Positions 30,019 to 41,000 of a stretch of DNA of 64,000 bases are shown piece by piece. Position 1 is the stretch's first letter. Every line of letters starts with the position of its first letter. The position numbers were made by a program, and so were the translations under genes. The stretch spans positions 98,795,895 through 98,859,894 of the forward strand of contig NC_088912.1 in the NCBI RefSeq assembly GCF_963576675.1. Reading direction: 5' to 3'. Origin of the DNA: Euphorbia lathyris (lineage: Eukaryota; Streptophyta; Magnoliopsida; Malpighiales; Euphorbiaceae). Below the pieces are notes generated by a model. It was not told where the DNA came from. It worked only from the letters and a program-made list of their open reading frames with translations, and made no database searches.

Positions 30019-30680
30019 ACTAAACCGTAAGAAATCCTGCTTCAACCCAGGAATTAAAGTTTCTCAGAAATATTTTACATTTTCTGGAAATGTTTGAGAA
30101 TTTTTGGGCACTGTTTTTTTCTTGCTGGAAAACGCCATCTAATCGCCGGATTCCGTTCACCGGAATTTTTCTCAGAATTTATTATCTATCGTCTTCAATT
30201 TTATTTTTATTTTTTAAAATTTAATATAGTATCTTCAGATTTATATTAGTTATATTATTTAGAAAATAATTTTAATCCTTAAAATTTATTGAAAATAAAA
30301 AATTACCCTTAAAAATCAATAAATCATTTCCTTAATTTTATCCATTTTACATATTTCAATAATTTATTGGGACTAAACCGTAAGATATCTCACTTTGATC
30401 CAAGAATTAAAGTTTCTCAGAATAATGTTTTACATTTTATGGAATTTTTTGAGAATTTTCTGGGTACTTTCTATTTTCTCACCGGAAAACGCCCACCGAA
30501 TCGCCGGATTCCATTGATTTGGGACTAAACCGTAAGGGATCTCACTTTGAGTCAAGAATTGAAGTTTCTCAGAATGATGTTCTACATGTTCTAGAAGTTT
30601 TTAAAAATTTTCTGGGTATTTTTTTCTCACAGAAAAACAAATCGTCGGATTCTATTCATCGGAATTTTTTTTACCTAAGC
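30019..30680. repeat. Repeated unit in the right arm of the foldback
   Basis: A unit of about 170 bases (GGGACTAAACCGTAAG, GAATTAAAGTTTCTCAGAA, TTTACATTTTCTGG, ending CGCCGGATTCCGTTCACCGG) occurs at about 30013-30170, 30357-30515 and 30523-30665. The left arm has only one and a half copies. Confidence 0.65.
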
Positions 30681-30925
30681 TTCTGAGATCTTAAAATGAC
30701 CGTCTAATTAAGACGAGTCCAACAGTATAAAAGTTTTTGAAAAACGAGGTTGGAAAAGTCAGGAAAATACATTTTAAAGAAAATAAATAAAACAATTTTC
30801 TCTTTCCTTTTATTTATAAATTTGCCACCTTCCCCTGATTAATTTCAAAATTGGTCCTTATCACACAATAAGGCTTGTCACACCATAAGAAATGTGTCAC
30901 ACCTGATATATATATATATATATAA

Positions 30926-31094
30926 GTTGAAAAAATAAAATCATAAGTAAATATAACATTATAGAATTTAAGTTAGTGATAGCAAAATATTTTATTTTCC
31001 AATAAAAAAAATTCCGCTTATTGAATATTTTTCAAAATACAATAGTTTTAAACAAACAAACAAGACCTTAAAAACCAAATATGAATACTATATT
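30926..31094. other. Non-coding spacer
   Basis: AT-rich. No gene or clear element seen. Confidence 0.5.
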
Positions 31095-31608
31095 CAGGTC
31101 AATGCAATTAAGTAATAACCAAGATTATTCTCAATATTTCAAATCTAAATCTTTCAATTACATGACCATTGACAACTCATTTCAAAAAAATTCTTAACAT
31201 CTAATATTAATGCATTTTATATGGAAAGTAACAATTAAAATAACAGTTACATAAAAAAAAATTATATTAATTAATTAATTAAGAAAATAAAGTCAATTAC
31301 CAAATTTTTTAATTTAAAGAAACAGTTTTTATCACCATGTTTCTTTCCTTTTCTCATTATATTTAATGGAATTGTACAGGAAATAGATAGAAAGTGAGTA
31401 AATATTATTGTATATTTCTTTTCAAAAAAAAAATTAATACATTTTGATTTTTTTAATAAGGAAAATAACTATTTTTCACATGTAATAGATGCTTGCCAAA
31501 AAAAAAAAAAAAAAGTCAAGAAACAATTCATTAATGCCCCTAATTAGGAATATCTTTGATTAATGAATTCAATTTTGAATTTGTAATTAAAGAGTGAGAG
31601 AGATTAGT

Positions 31609-31618
31609 CTATATATAA
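31609..31618 (+). promoter_or_regulatory. TATA box of F-box copy 3
   Basis: CTATATATAAAG about 60 bases before the original ATG at 31673. Confidence 0.5.
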
Positions 31619-31672
31619 AGAAGGGATTCAATAGTCTCAATTGATTTGCTTTGCTATATATTAACCCATCTA

Positions 31673-32936
31673 ATGGCTTCCTTTTGCTTCCTTTTGCTTG
31701 GATAGAAAGAAAAAACGAAAATTATCATCATCTACAGTCAACGATCTTCCATCAGATATACTATTAGAAATCCTTTACAAACTTCCTGCTAAACATCTTC
31801 ATAGAAACAAAATCGTCTCCAAATTCTGGTTATCACTCATCTCTGATCCTTCTTTTCCTTCTCAATTTTTGCTACGAAGAAAATCTCTTTCTTCTCATGT
31901 AATTAGACCATCTCTGACTTTGTACCAAACGTTTTATGATTATATTTCTTGTTCCATCATTGTTGAACCTCTAACCAACGACTGCGAAACAATGTCATGG
32001 TCGAAAGGCAGTCCACGATTTTCCTTAAAGTTTCTTCCTGAAACTAAAGGGGAAAAATTGAATCACAATATCCCTCTAGCTTCGAGTAATGGATTGTTAT
32101 TATGCAGCAATTATCCTTGCCAGTGTCATTATTATATCTGCAATCCGGTGACGAAGCAATTTTTTACCCTTCCTCCCCCACCCACTTACAGCGAATTTGA
32201 TATGTGTGGAATCGTTTGCTACCCAAGTTGTGAATCTGCAAATGGTTCCACTCAGACTCAGTTCAAGGTGGTGAGGATTGTTAACTACGACTACATCCTA
32301 GAATCAGATGTTTTGAACATGGAGATATACGAGTCTGCAACTAATCAATGGAGGGAATTAACGACAACACTTGATGATATAATTATGTTTGACAACACCA
32401 CGTCTCATGCTGTTGAACACAGAGGAATCTTGTATTGGAGAAGTGGATTGAGCCATTCCCTCATCGCATTTGATTTAAATACTGATTCGTGTCTTAGGAT
32501 TCATTTACCTGGAATCAAGGTTTTGTATTCTGCATTTGGAGCAAGCCAATATCATCTCTACTATGTGCGGATAATTTGTCTTCGTGCTGTTATTTGGAGA
32601 CTTAACGAGTTTGAAGGAGAAACAATTTGGAGTGTTCATCGTAGATTAGATTTGGATTTGATAAGTCAACATGGTTTCAAACCCATATCTATGCGACATA
32701 GTATGAATAATGTATTAGCCATAGATCTCATAGATCCCATTGATTGTGATGTTCTGTATCTTTCGGATCATGACTATCGTATTTACTCATTGGATGTAGG
32801 AAGAAAAGAGATGCGAGAGATATATTCCTTTCCACTGCATTTGGGAGTTTCTATTCAGAGTCTTATGGTTGTTCAACCGATCTGGCCGATATCAGTTCCC
32901 TGCATGTTGTCCAACCCCGCCTCCTTAATGATGTAA
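31673..32936 (+). pseudogene. F-box protein, copy 3, start region disrupted
   Basis: Homologous to copies 1 and 2 over the full length (F-box NDLPSDILLEILYKLPAKHL, then the associated domain to VVQPIWPISVP), about 410 codons and open throughout. The original ATG at 31673 (MASFCFLLLG) meets a TAG at 31703-31705 because a 10-base unit, CTTTTGCTTC/CTTTTGCTTG, is present twice (31681-31690 and 31691-31700). With one unit, the frame would run MASFCLDRKKK into the F-box. The first in-frame ATG after the break is about 100 codons in, beyond the F-box, so normal translation would lose the Skp1-binding part. The C-terminus (CMLSNPASLMM) also differs from copy 1 through a small indel. Initiation at a non-ATG codon such as the TTG at 31698 cannot be excluded. 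Confidence 0.8.
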
Positions 32937-33360
32937 GGCATGGATTGTGAATCGAGAAGTATAATATTTTCAATTAATCAGAAGAATGATGGAATATGGC
33001 TCAATTTATTACAAAATTTAACGATGTATTCATATATTATTTATGCTCTTGAATATAAAGATAAGATTAATTAGCTCTTGTTTAAGTTTTCTCTTGTAGT
33101 GTTGAAGAATTCAATTTTATTCAATGGTTAAAAACCTAGTTTAATTTTATCATTTTTCAAGATTTTCTTTTCTATGTTTTGTCAATATTTTCTTACAAAA
33201 AAAAAATGTAAAATTAAATTAGATTTTTCTATTATGAAAGTAAAATTACTCTAACTATAAGAGTAAAAATGAGCTATTTTGTACAGTAAAAGCCAAATTG
33301 TTGTTTCTAAATTAGTTTTCTAATTATCGCATTGCAAATTTAGTATAGAAGTCCAATGTT

Positions 33361-33825
33361 AAATATATAATTGGTCACTGAACTTACATAGTTGTCTTAA
33401 AATAGTCACCCAACTTCAATTTGTCTCAATAAAATTATTCAACTTTGAATTTTATCTCAATTGGGTCACTTTTGCGATTTCAGTGATTAAAAAACATTAG
33501 GATGATGACATAGGTGATACATTAGTATGAGACAACTCAGATTTCTGACCGAGATGACACATGACATCCACGCATGGTATCACGTGTCGATATTTTTATG
33601 AAAAAAAAAATTTGTATTTAGTTGTTACAGAATAAGCAAGTTTGGGGAGTTGGTGAGACACTTGCAAAATTCAGGGAGCTAATCTACTTTTATGGACAAG
33701 TTTAGGGAGCTGGTGATACGAAATAAGCAAATTTAGGGAGCTAGTGAGACACTTGCAAAGTTCAGGAAGTCAGTCTACTATTTTGGACAAGTTCAGAGAG
33801 TTGATGATGTATTAAACCTAAAATA
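33361..33825. repeat. Dispersed MITE-like repeats
   Basis: 33361-33620 resembles one arm of the MITE at 19539-20018 (CAACTTCAATTTGTCTCAATA). 33640-33825 holds GGAGCTAGTGAGACACTTGCAAA-type units twice in tandem, related inversely to 23850-23975. Confidence 0.55.
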
Positions 33826-34247
33826 AATAAAAACAATCAATGACAGATAATAGATGTGAATGCTCATCCATATCGACATGAGGTTCTATTTATTGTCGAT
33901 ATGGATCATCAGTCAAACCAGAGAGGAAGAAAATCTAGTGTTTCAAATTCTACGTCCCCTTTTCTGTCTATCTCATAAAAAATGATCACCACTTAATTAA
34001 GATAATATATTATGTGGCCCAGGAGGACTACACAAAAAGAAAAAAATTGAGCTTTTTTTGTGAGAGGACAGAAAATTTGAAAGAACAGATTTTCTTCCAT
34101 CCCGAGCCATATCATTTTGAATGTTAGCTCGAGAAGTCTCCGCTTGTCCAAATTACAAAAGACATTTGCACTCCAAGTCTTCATAACAATTCAAAAATTG
34201 CGAAGCTTAGTGCCAATCATGAGACAGGATGCTTTGGGCCTCATGAG
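33826..34247. other. Non-coding repeat stretch
   Basis: Holds a dispersed repeat (CCCCTTTTCTGTCTATCTCATAAAA with AATTAAGATAATATATTATG) whose relatives are near 56405-56530 and 63885-64000. No gene seen. Confidence 0.45.
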
Positions 34248-34853
34248 TAAGGGCGTATACAGGGAGGGGCCCGAGGGGATCCGAGCCCCTCCGGCCGCCG
34301 GAACTAACCATGAGCAGGGATACTTCCAACCCCTCCTGCCTCCATAAAATTTAAGGATTAGAATGCTAAATTGGTCATTTGATTAAACTGTGATTAAGTA
34401 TTTGATAAATTGGCATTTGACATAAAAAATTTGATTGAATATTTGATAAATTGGTCTTACCAGGGGCAGTACCAGCCCCTATCTCCAAGAAATAATAATG
34501 GCATGCTGGTTTTGGCCCGAGAAGTGTTAGACCCTTTCTAAATCCAAATTTCTATTTTTCTTTTGCCGGTTAGGCCCCCTTAAATCCAAATTTCTAATTT
34601 ATTTTTTTGTCCTGTTAGGCTCTCTCAAATCCGAATTTCTAATTTTTTTTTTTTTTTTTTTTTGGCTATTAGGCCTCCCTAAATCCAAATCTTTTTATTG
34701 AACACAGTTTTTTTTACATGTTAAGAATCTAGCTTAATTTTAAGACATTTTATATTGATACTTAAAAATTTAGAAAGTTCGATTTAGCAAAAAAAAAAAA
34801 CACGCACGTGCAAAACCGGGCCCCCCAACTGACCACTCCTGTATTCGTCACTG
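34248..34853. mobile_element. hAT-like MITE (606 bp)
   Basis: Imperfect inverted ends (GGGCGTATACAGGGAGG and, inverse, GTGACGAATACAGGAGTGG). They are flanked by an 8 bp duplication with one mismatch, CTCATGAG (34240-34247) and CTCACGAG (34854-34861), as expected for hAT insertion. The right end shares GTTCGATTTAGCAAAAAAA and ACACGCACGTG with 47700-47885. Confidence 0.7.
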
Positions 34854-34861
34854 CTCACGAG

Positions 34862-35284
34862 TATTATATACTTCCTGCAACCAAGAATCAAGGTGAAATT
34901 TCATTATTAACACAAACAATGCACAGCTAACAGAAAACATTAAACCTAATAGATTTTTTTTTTTTTTTTTGGTAATAGATTTTAATTATAAAGTTCAGGA
35001 AAGTAATAGAAAAAAAGAAAAAAAAAAAAGTTGAGCACAAATAAAGTAATTTCACCTGAGACAGATAACAGATGTGAAATTACATATTTGTCCCTTGAAT
35101 AAGCGAACTACAAAGAATCATTTCGTCAATTGACCTGCAACGGAATAATATTTGTTGAAAATGATTGGTGACATCTGTTTGAATGTTGCAAAAACAAAGT
35201 AATTTCCTGTTTTGGAAGAGAAATTTTGGGTTGTAATAAGAAAACATAATGATTCCATTCTAAAAAAATAACTATTACAATTTA
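34862..35284. other. Non-coding spacer
   Basis: Poly-A and poly-T tracts. No gene or clear element recognised. Confidence 0.4.
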
Positions 35285-35880
35285 CAGAAACAACAACAAA
35301 GTTTTAGTCCCGAAATGATTCGGGGTCAGCTAACATGAACCATCATATAAAACCGTGAAATCAAGTCGTGTCAACGACATAAATTCTCTCCCTCCACTTC
35401 GTCCTATTCACTGCCATATTTTCCTCAATCCTAATAAATTCATATCACTCTCGATCACCATCTTCCAAGTTTGCTTAGGTTTTCTCCTAAGCCTCACCAT
35501 TACATTCCTTTGCCACTCTTCAGTCCTCCTAAGCGGCGCATCAAACGCTCTTCGTCTTACATGGCCAAACCACCTTATTCGGTTTTCCCTCATTTTATTC
35601 TCAATAGATTTAATCCCTACTTTTGCAGTGGTTTTCACCTGGTCAGTGACTGACCAAGTGAATTTGGTCGGTCGCCATTAGATCTAGGAGGTGTGACGAT
35701 GATTTTAATCTCCACTACATGATTTTAATAAGCTTCAATCTAACGGTGATTGATCAAATTCACTTGGTCAGTCACTGACTAGGTGAAAATTAATGCTACT
35801 TTTGTCCTAATTATTTCATTATTCACCCGATCCTTTCTCGTATGACCACACATCCATTTCAAAAACAACTCATCTAAAAA
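35285..35880 (-). pseudogene. RTE-type LINE 3' end, interrupted
   Basis: The minus strand encodes the conserved C-terminal tail of plant RTE LINEs: LKWMCGHTRKDRVNNEIIRTKV (35796-35865), then KVGIKSIENKMRENRIRWFG and HVRRRAFDAPLRR (35430-35625). It ends with the usual GGGACTAAAACTTTGTTGTTG 3' tail at 35285-35310. It is 5'-truncated. A 170 bp MITE splits it at 35626-35795. Confidence 0.8.
35626..35795. mobile_element. Short Mutator-type MITE (170 bp) inside the RTE LINE
   Basis: Inverted ends TTTTCACCTGGTCAGTGAC and TTTTCACCTAGTCAGTGAC with arms of about 45 bases. A perfect 9 bp target duplication CTACTTTTG lies at 35617-35625 and 35796-35804. Removing it restores the LINE reading frame. It shares ATCTAACGGTGA with 62586-62764. 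Confidence 0.85.
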
Positions 35881-36187
35881 CATAATGATTTCATTCTAAG
35901 TAAAGTTGTCCAAAACTCACATGAGAATACGATTTACAAAAACAATTCATCTGACGTGTTATCATTTATATTATATAGGAATAAAGACCAAATTTGCACC
36001 TATCGTTTTTGGAGATGTGCATTTCAATCATTTCTATCTGGAAGCGAATTTGGGTTGTAATAAGAAACATAATGATTTCATTCTAAATAAATGCCTAGTG
36101 AATACTACAAGTAAAACTGTTCTGAAATGATCATATGATTTACAAAGACAACGCATCTGACAAGACGGTCATTTTTATTGCATTTAT

Positions 36188-36223
<36 letters not shown>

Positions 36224-36308
36224 CATGCAAAAATATATGAACCCATATAACACAATTATGACATTAAAACTCCTAAATATGAGGAATGGAAATGAAAGAA
36301 AAACGGAA
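35881..36308. other. Non-coding spacer with (TA)n
   Basis: A TA microsatellite at 36191-36221. A short duplicated phrase (AACATAATGATTTCATTCTAA) occurs near 35880 and 36065. No gene seen. Confidence 0.5.
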
Positions 36309-36841
36309 AGACTTAAAATACTATTTAGTCCTTGACTTTTGTGTTTTCCCGATGATCTTATTTTGTGATATTCACCTACTGACCTATCAAAATATTTGTG
36401 TTCCCTCTTATCTATTATTTTGTGCCATTCACCCACTGACCTATCAAAAATACTTTTTCCCCTGATCTATTATTTTGTGACATTGACCCCTGACGTCTAG
36501 CAATCAATCACATTTGGTTCTATTTAGACGGTAATTATCACGTCTATAAGGAGACTTGTTAAATTTTGCGTTCGATGATAGCTAACCACAACACAAACAA
36601 ATGATACAATATTTCATCAATCTGCTTAGTTGACTCAGTTTTCATATAATATATCACAATGGTAAACCACTTGGTTCAATGCTTCTATAACCTTGGAGCA
36701 CATCAATTCTTCTTCATCCGATTAGCAATCATCTCATATGCGATTGAACGAGTCTCTTTACATACACGCGAATTTCTCTCTAAATTGGACTAAATGTGAT
36801 TGATTGCTATAGGTCAGGGGCCTTAATAATACTTTAAGTCA
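36309..36841. mobile_element. MITE with internal tandem repeat
   Basis: Inverted ends GACTTAAAATACTATTTAG and, inverse, GACTTAAAGTATTATTAAG. Inner inverse pairs are GCAATCAATCACATTTGG and ATGTGATTGATTGC. Left of centre, a unit of about 60 bases (TATTTTGTGACATTCACC, CTGACCTATCAAAA) is repeated three times at 36335-36500. Confidence 0.65.
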
Positions 36842-38000
36842 AACTAAAACTGATAAATACCTGAATGTTGTGGACTCTGAAATGACTTATTTCCTTCTGA
36901 ACTTACTTAAAGTGACATATTGAACCCCTCAACTTGCTTAAAGTGCTACACGCTTCAACCTGTCCACATCTCCTCCTTGTCACGTAGCACTTAGGCTCTG
37001 TTTCTTTATCGCTGAAAAAAACTGAACTGAACTGAATTGAATTGAACTGAATGCTACTGAATACTGAATTTAACTGAATGCTACGGAACTTAACTGAATG
37101 CTACCGAACTTCACCGAACTTAACAATAATGATGATATTAGACTTTAAAATAATTTTAATGATAATATTGGACATTAATAAACTTATAATAATAATAATG
37201 GTTCTAAAAAATTTAATAATATCAATAATAAATAAATATATTATTAAATATAAAACTAAATTGAATATCAAATAAAAGTCTGGGTTGATAAAATCTTGGC
37301 TCGATAAAAGCCTATGAAATTAAATAAAAATGAGTTAAATTAAAAATACAAATTACATACAAACACAAATTTACATATAATTTAAAGCCTATGAAATTAA
37401 ATACAAATCTTCATATGAATACAAACTCTTAACTTTTTATTTTAATTAGGGGTTAATGTGCAAAAATAATGTTTTGGGTTAGGAGTAATTTTACCTCTAA
37501 CGTCCAAAATGGTGCAATTTTATCTCTAACATTGATAAATTCGATAAATTTGAGAAATAATTCATAATATGGATGCAATTCCTAATTTTTAAATATGGAT
37601 GCATACTTTAGTTTTAATTTTTTTATTAAACGATATATACTTTAATAAACTATCATTTCTTGACTTTTATCTAATTTATAGATAATGATAAAATATAAAT
37701 AATAATAATAATAAATAATGATAAATTATAGATAAATAATTATAATAATTATAATAAATTATATATAAATAATTATAATATAATAAATAATGATAAATTA
37801 CTGAATACTGAAACTGAATGCTGAACTGAATTGAATTGAACTGATTGTTACTGAAATTAAGTGATAAAGAACATTGCCTTAGGGGTTAATCATGTCACAT
37901 TAAGCAAGTTCAAGGGTTAATAAGACATCCTTAAAGTTCAGGGAGCCCATCGGTTTTTTGGACAATGTTCAGGTGCTCCTGATGTATCAAGAATTCAAGC
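36842..38000. repeat. Older inverted-repeat element split by the Harbinger-like MITE
   Basis: The left arm 36890-36990 (ACCCCTCAACTTGCTTAAAGTG) and right arm 37882-37950 (inverse CCTTGAACTTGCTTAATGTGAC) face each other across the nested element. 36843-36882 also resembles the extreme 3' part of the NLR gene at 38096-38132. Confidence 0.5.
36994..37878. mobile_element. Harbinger-like MITE (885 bp)
   Basis: Ends GGCTCTGTTTCTTTATC and, inverse, GGCAATGTTCTTTATC, with a TTA duplication (36991-36993 and 37879-37881). Subterminal tracts of ACTGAACTGAATTGAA stand on both sides. The centre is AT-rich and at 37445-37560 carries a truncated copy of the 20805-21322 MITE. A relative is the remnant at 18349-18860. 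Confidence 0.65.
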
Positions 38001-38063
38001 CTACATATAATATCATGAAGAATACATAAATCACATAACATGATAATGACACGACAATGAATT

Positions 38064-41000
38064 TTAACACTCATAAATATGAAAGAAATTGGAAAACCAA
38101 AACTGATTAGTACCTGAATGTTGAGGATTCTGAGTGATGATATCAGAATCAATCTCTAAGTGTCGAATGTTCGAAATCTTGGACCAATAATCTCCTTCCC
38201 TTGTGCAACTTTGTGTCAACAAAGGGCAATCCCATATAACTAGAGAAGAAAGAGATTCAGGCAGCCCTTCTTCTGGCATGGAAAGCAGCTTAGGACATTT
38301 CCAAATAGTCAACTCTCTAAGTGAAGTGAGATGCTGAAGACCCTTGCTGTTCAAAGACTTCAGATTCTTAAAGTTTTTCATTTTAAGAGAGGTAACATTG
38401 GCCGGAAGTAACTCCTCCTCCGGGAAAGATTCAGCGTCTTCGCACCGGTCAATACTGAAGTATGCAAGAGAGGAAAGTGTTCTCAGATTCCACTGTGTCC
38501 GGCCGGTAACTAGCAAGTCACAACATGATATCTCAAGGGATTCCAATTTGGAAGGCAGGCTGCCCCTGAATGGCTCGAGTTTCGGACATTCGTTTACTCG
38601 TAATTTCGCAAGAAACGGGAAGAGGGAATTCATATGATCTGGGAACCACTTCAAATTCAGGCAGTTAGATATATAAAGCTCTGTCAAACTCAGAACATGT
38701 ATTCCTCCAGGAAAAGAAATGGCCTTCAGGTTTCTACATCTAGCAAGATCAAGTTTTTTCAAGTTGGGGAAAACATCTAAAGAGAAGTGCCTTAGTGAGT
38801 AGTAGTCTTTTATTTCAACCTCTTCCAACTTGGTGCAAAGCTCATAAGTTCGTGTTGCTTCGTCTACTAGAGAGTCTACAGAGCTGAAACGTGCATCAGC
38901 TTGCAGACGGTGCAAACCAGAAGGCAATTCTCTTAATTCCATTCGACGAGAATGGTCTTCGAAAACCATCCTTTTGATAGCTTCAACCCTTGGGAATGAA
39001 GATAGAAGCTGATGACATTCCTTGATTTCCAATTTTGTTAGAGAGGGAAGGTGATCCGGTAAGACCCTTGTCAGGTTGGCACATTCCAGTATGCAAAGCT
39101 CTTCGAGGAAGGGGAAGGCTCGACTGCCATCTTCAGCTACATAAGGAGTCCATTCCTGCCATTCTGGCATTCTCTCAAACTTCAAAGTTCTAAGAGATCT
39201 GAATGGACTTTTCGCCAACGGGCATTTTCCGTAGAATTCAGGTCCAACTATCACAATGCTATGGAAGTCTGTGATTGACAATTTCTGAAGACAAACTAAC
39301 TGCCCAAGTGGTGGTAAGGAAGAGCAGTAATTGCACCCATCTAACTTGAGGGATACTAACTTTGAGAAAGAAGAATCTCCTACCCAAATCGGGAACATTG
39401 TACCACCATATCCTGATACCGAAAGACTTTCTAAACCTGTATGTGGTTGTAGTAACTCCAATAGGTGTCTTTCATGTTGTGAATCATCAGCATTCCCATC
39501 CCACCTCAGTTCTAATTTGTGAAGCTGTTTTTTACCCTTCATATCAGCTTCAGAAACGGATCGAAGATCTGCAACATTTTGAAGATTCCAAATACGAAGT
39601 TTTCCATGTAGAAGTTGAAGCTCCTTCAATTCTTTAATGCTAGAACCACTCCCTTTTCCTACCATAAAATCGGTAAGCTTTTGCAGCTTCCTCAGTTTTC
39701 CCATTTGAGATGGCATTTCTCGCAAAGTTGTCCAACTTATATCGAGATGACAGAGATTTACTAACATGACGAAGTTAGTTGGCAACTGGTCGAGATACAC
39801 ACAATATGCTAATATTAAAGTCTGCAAATTGTACAACCTGCATACAGTCACAGGTAACCTTCTGATTGATGTTTTGGATAGATCTAGATACCGTAAATGT
39901 TTCAATTTGCCAATTGAATCAGGCAACTGAGTTATACTATTGTAATGAGATAGTGAAAGAACTCGAAGGCGAATTAGTTTAGGAAGTAAATCATTAGTTA
40001 CCTCTGAATCAATGTGGCTTCCCCACCACTCCACAGCATCCACATGTAAGAAGGTGCGTAAGTATCTAGCTTCGTTGACAGGCCTGAATTTCTTGAAAAC
40101 ATCAAGCAGTCTTCTTGTGTACGATAAATGTCTTGCCCTTCTAACCGCCTTAGATGAATTATCACCCTCCAACCAGAAGCAAAATTCTCCAGACTCAAAC
40201 TTAGCCAAGTCATTTATAAGGTCATGCATAACAAAACATGAGGAATCACCACTTGACCTTTGAAAGAATGATCTCGATACGAGATCACAAAAGTACTCGC
40301 TTCCTACATCTCCGTCTTCTACAAATCCCTCTGCCATCCACAAAAGGACTAATGCCTCCTTTTTGAACTCATAGTCCTTCGGAAATATTGCACAATAAGC
40401 AAAGCATCTCTTTAAATACGAAGGAAGATAATGATAGCTCAATCTTAACGCTGGAAGAATCTTGTCATTTGCCAAGTCCCAGATGTTGCTCTTTGATATC
40501 TTTTCCCATTCACCAGTATTTCTCTTTGAACGTAGCAGACCGCCAAGGGCTTTCAAGGCTAAAGGCAGGCCTCCGCACTTTCTCATTATCTCCATTCCAA
40601 CTTTTTCTAACTCCATTTTTGCACTCAAATTTTCGCCACCAAAAGCATGCTTTGCAAACAATAACCAGCAGTATTCATTAGTCAATTCTTGCAGATGGTA
40701 ATGAGATGATGAACTGCACACCATTGATGCAACACTTACATTACGAGTCGTGACAATTACTTTACTTCCTTTTTCCCCAAACTTCAAAGGAGTATGCAGA
40801 ATGTCCCAATCAGAATACTCATCTGTCCAAACATCATCTAAAACAAGCAAGAACTTTTTCCCCATCAGAATCTCCTTCAGCTCAAGTTGAAGTTGATTAA
40901 AATTAGCAGTATCACATTTCTTTCGATTCAACTCCTCCAGAATATCTTGTGTTACCTTCAAGATATCGAATTCTTCAGAAACACATATCCAGGCTTTTAG

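Larger units (their letters stand above)
27663..30925. mobile_element. Large foldback element (3.3 kb)
   Basis: Inverted arms of about 600 bases: the left arm is 27663-28265 and the matching inverse begins near 29685 and ends at 30905 next to a (TA)n tract. Matching landmarks are TTATGGTGTGA/TCACACCATAA, GGTGGCAAATTTATAAATAA, TTTTACATGTTTT and GTGTTGAAAGGTAG/CTTTCAGCACTATGTGTTGG. TA repeats stand at both outer ends. The apex (28290-29680) has repeated AATTGTTCCAACA units. Nested inside are a Tourist-like MITE and a SINE, and the right arm contains a repeated unit (30019-30680). No transposase; mobilised in trans if at all. Confidence 0.75.
31095..33360. repeat. F-box duplication block, copy 3 (inverted)
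   Basis: Reverse-oriented and more diverged than copies 1 and 2, but homologous on both flanks of the gene: the upstream part matches 3060-3250 and 5560-5720 of block 1, and the downstream part matches 1-440. It lacks the foldback, solo LTR and SINE. Confidence 0.7.
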
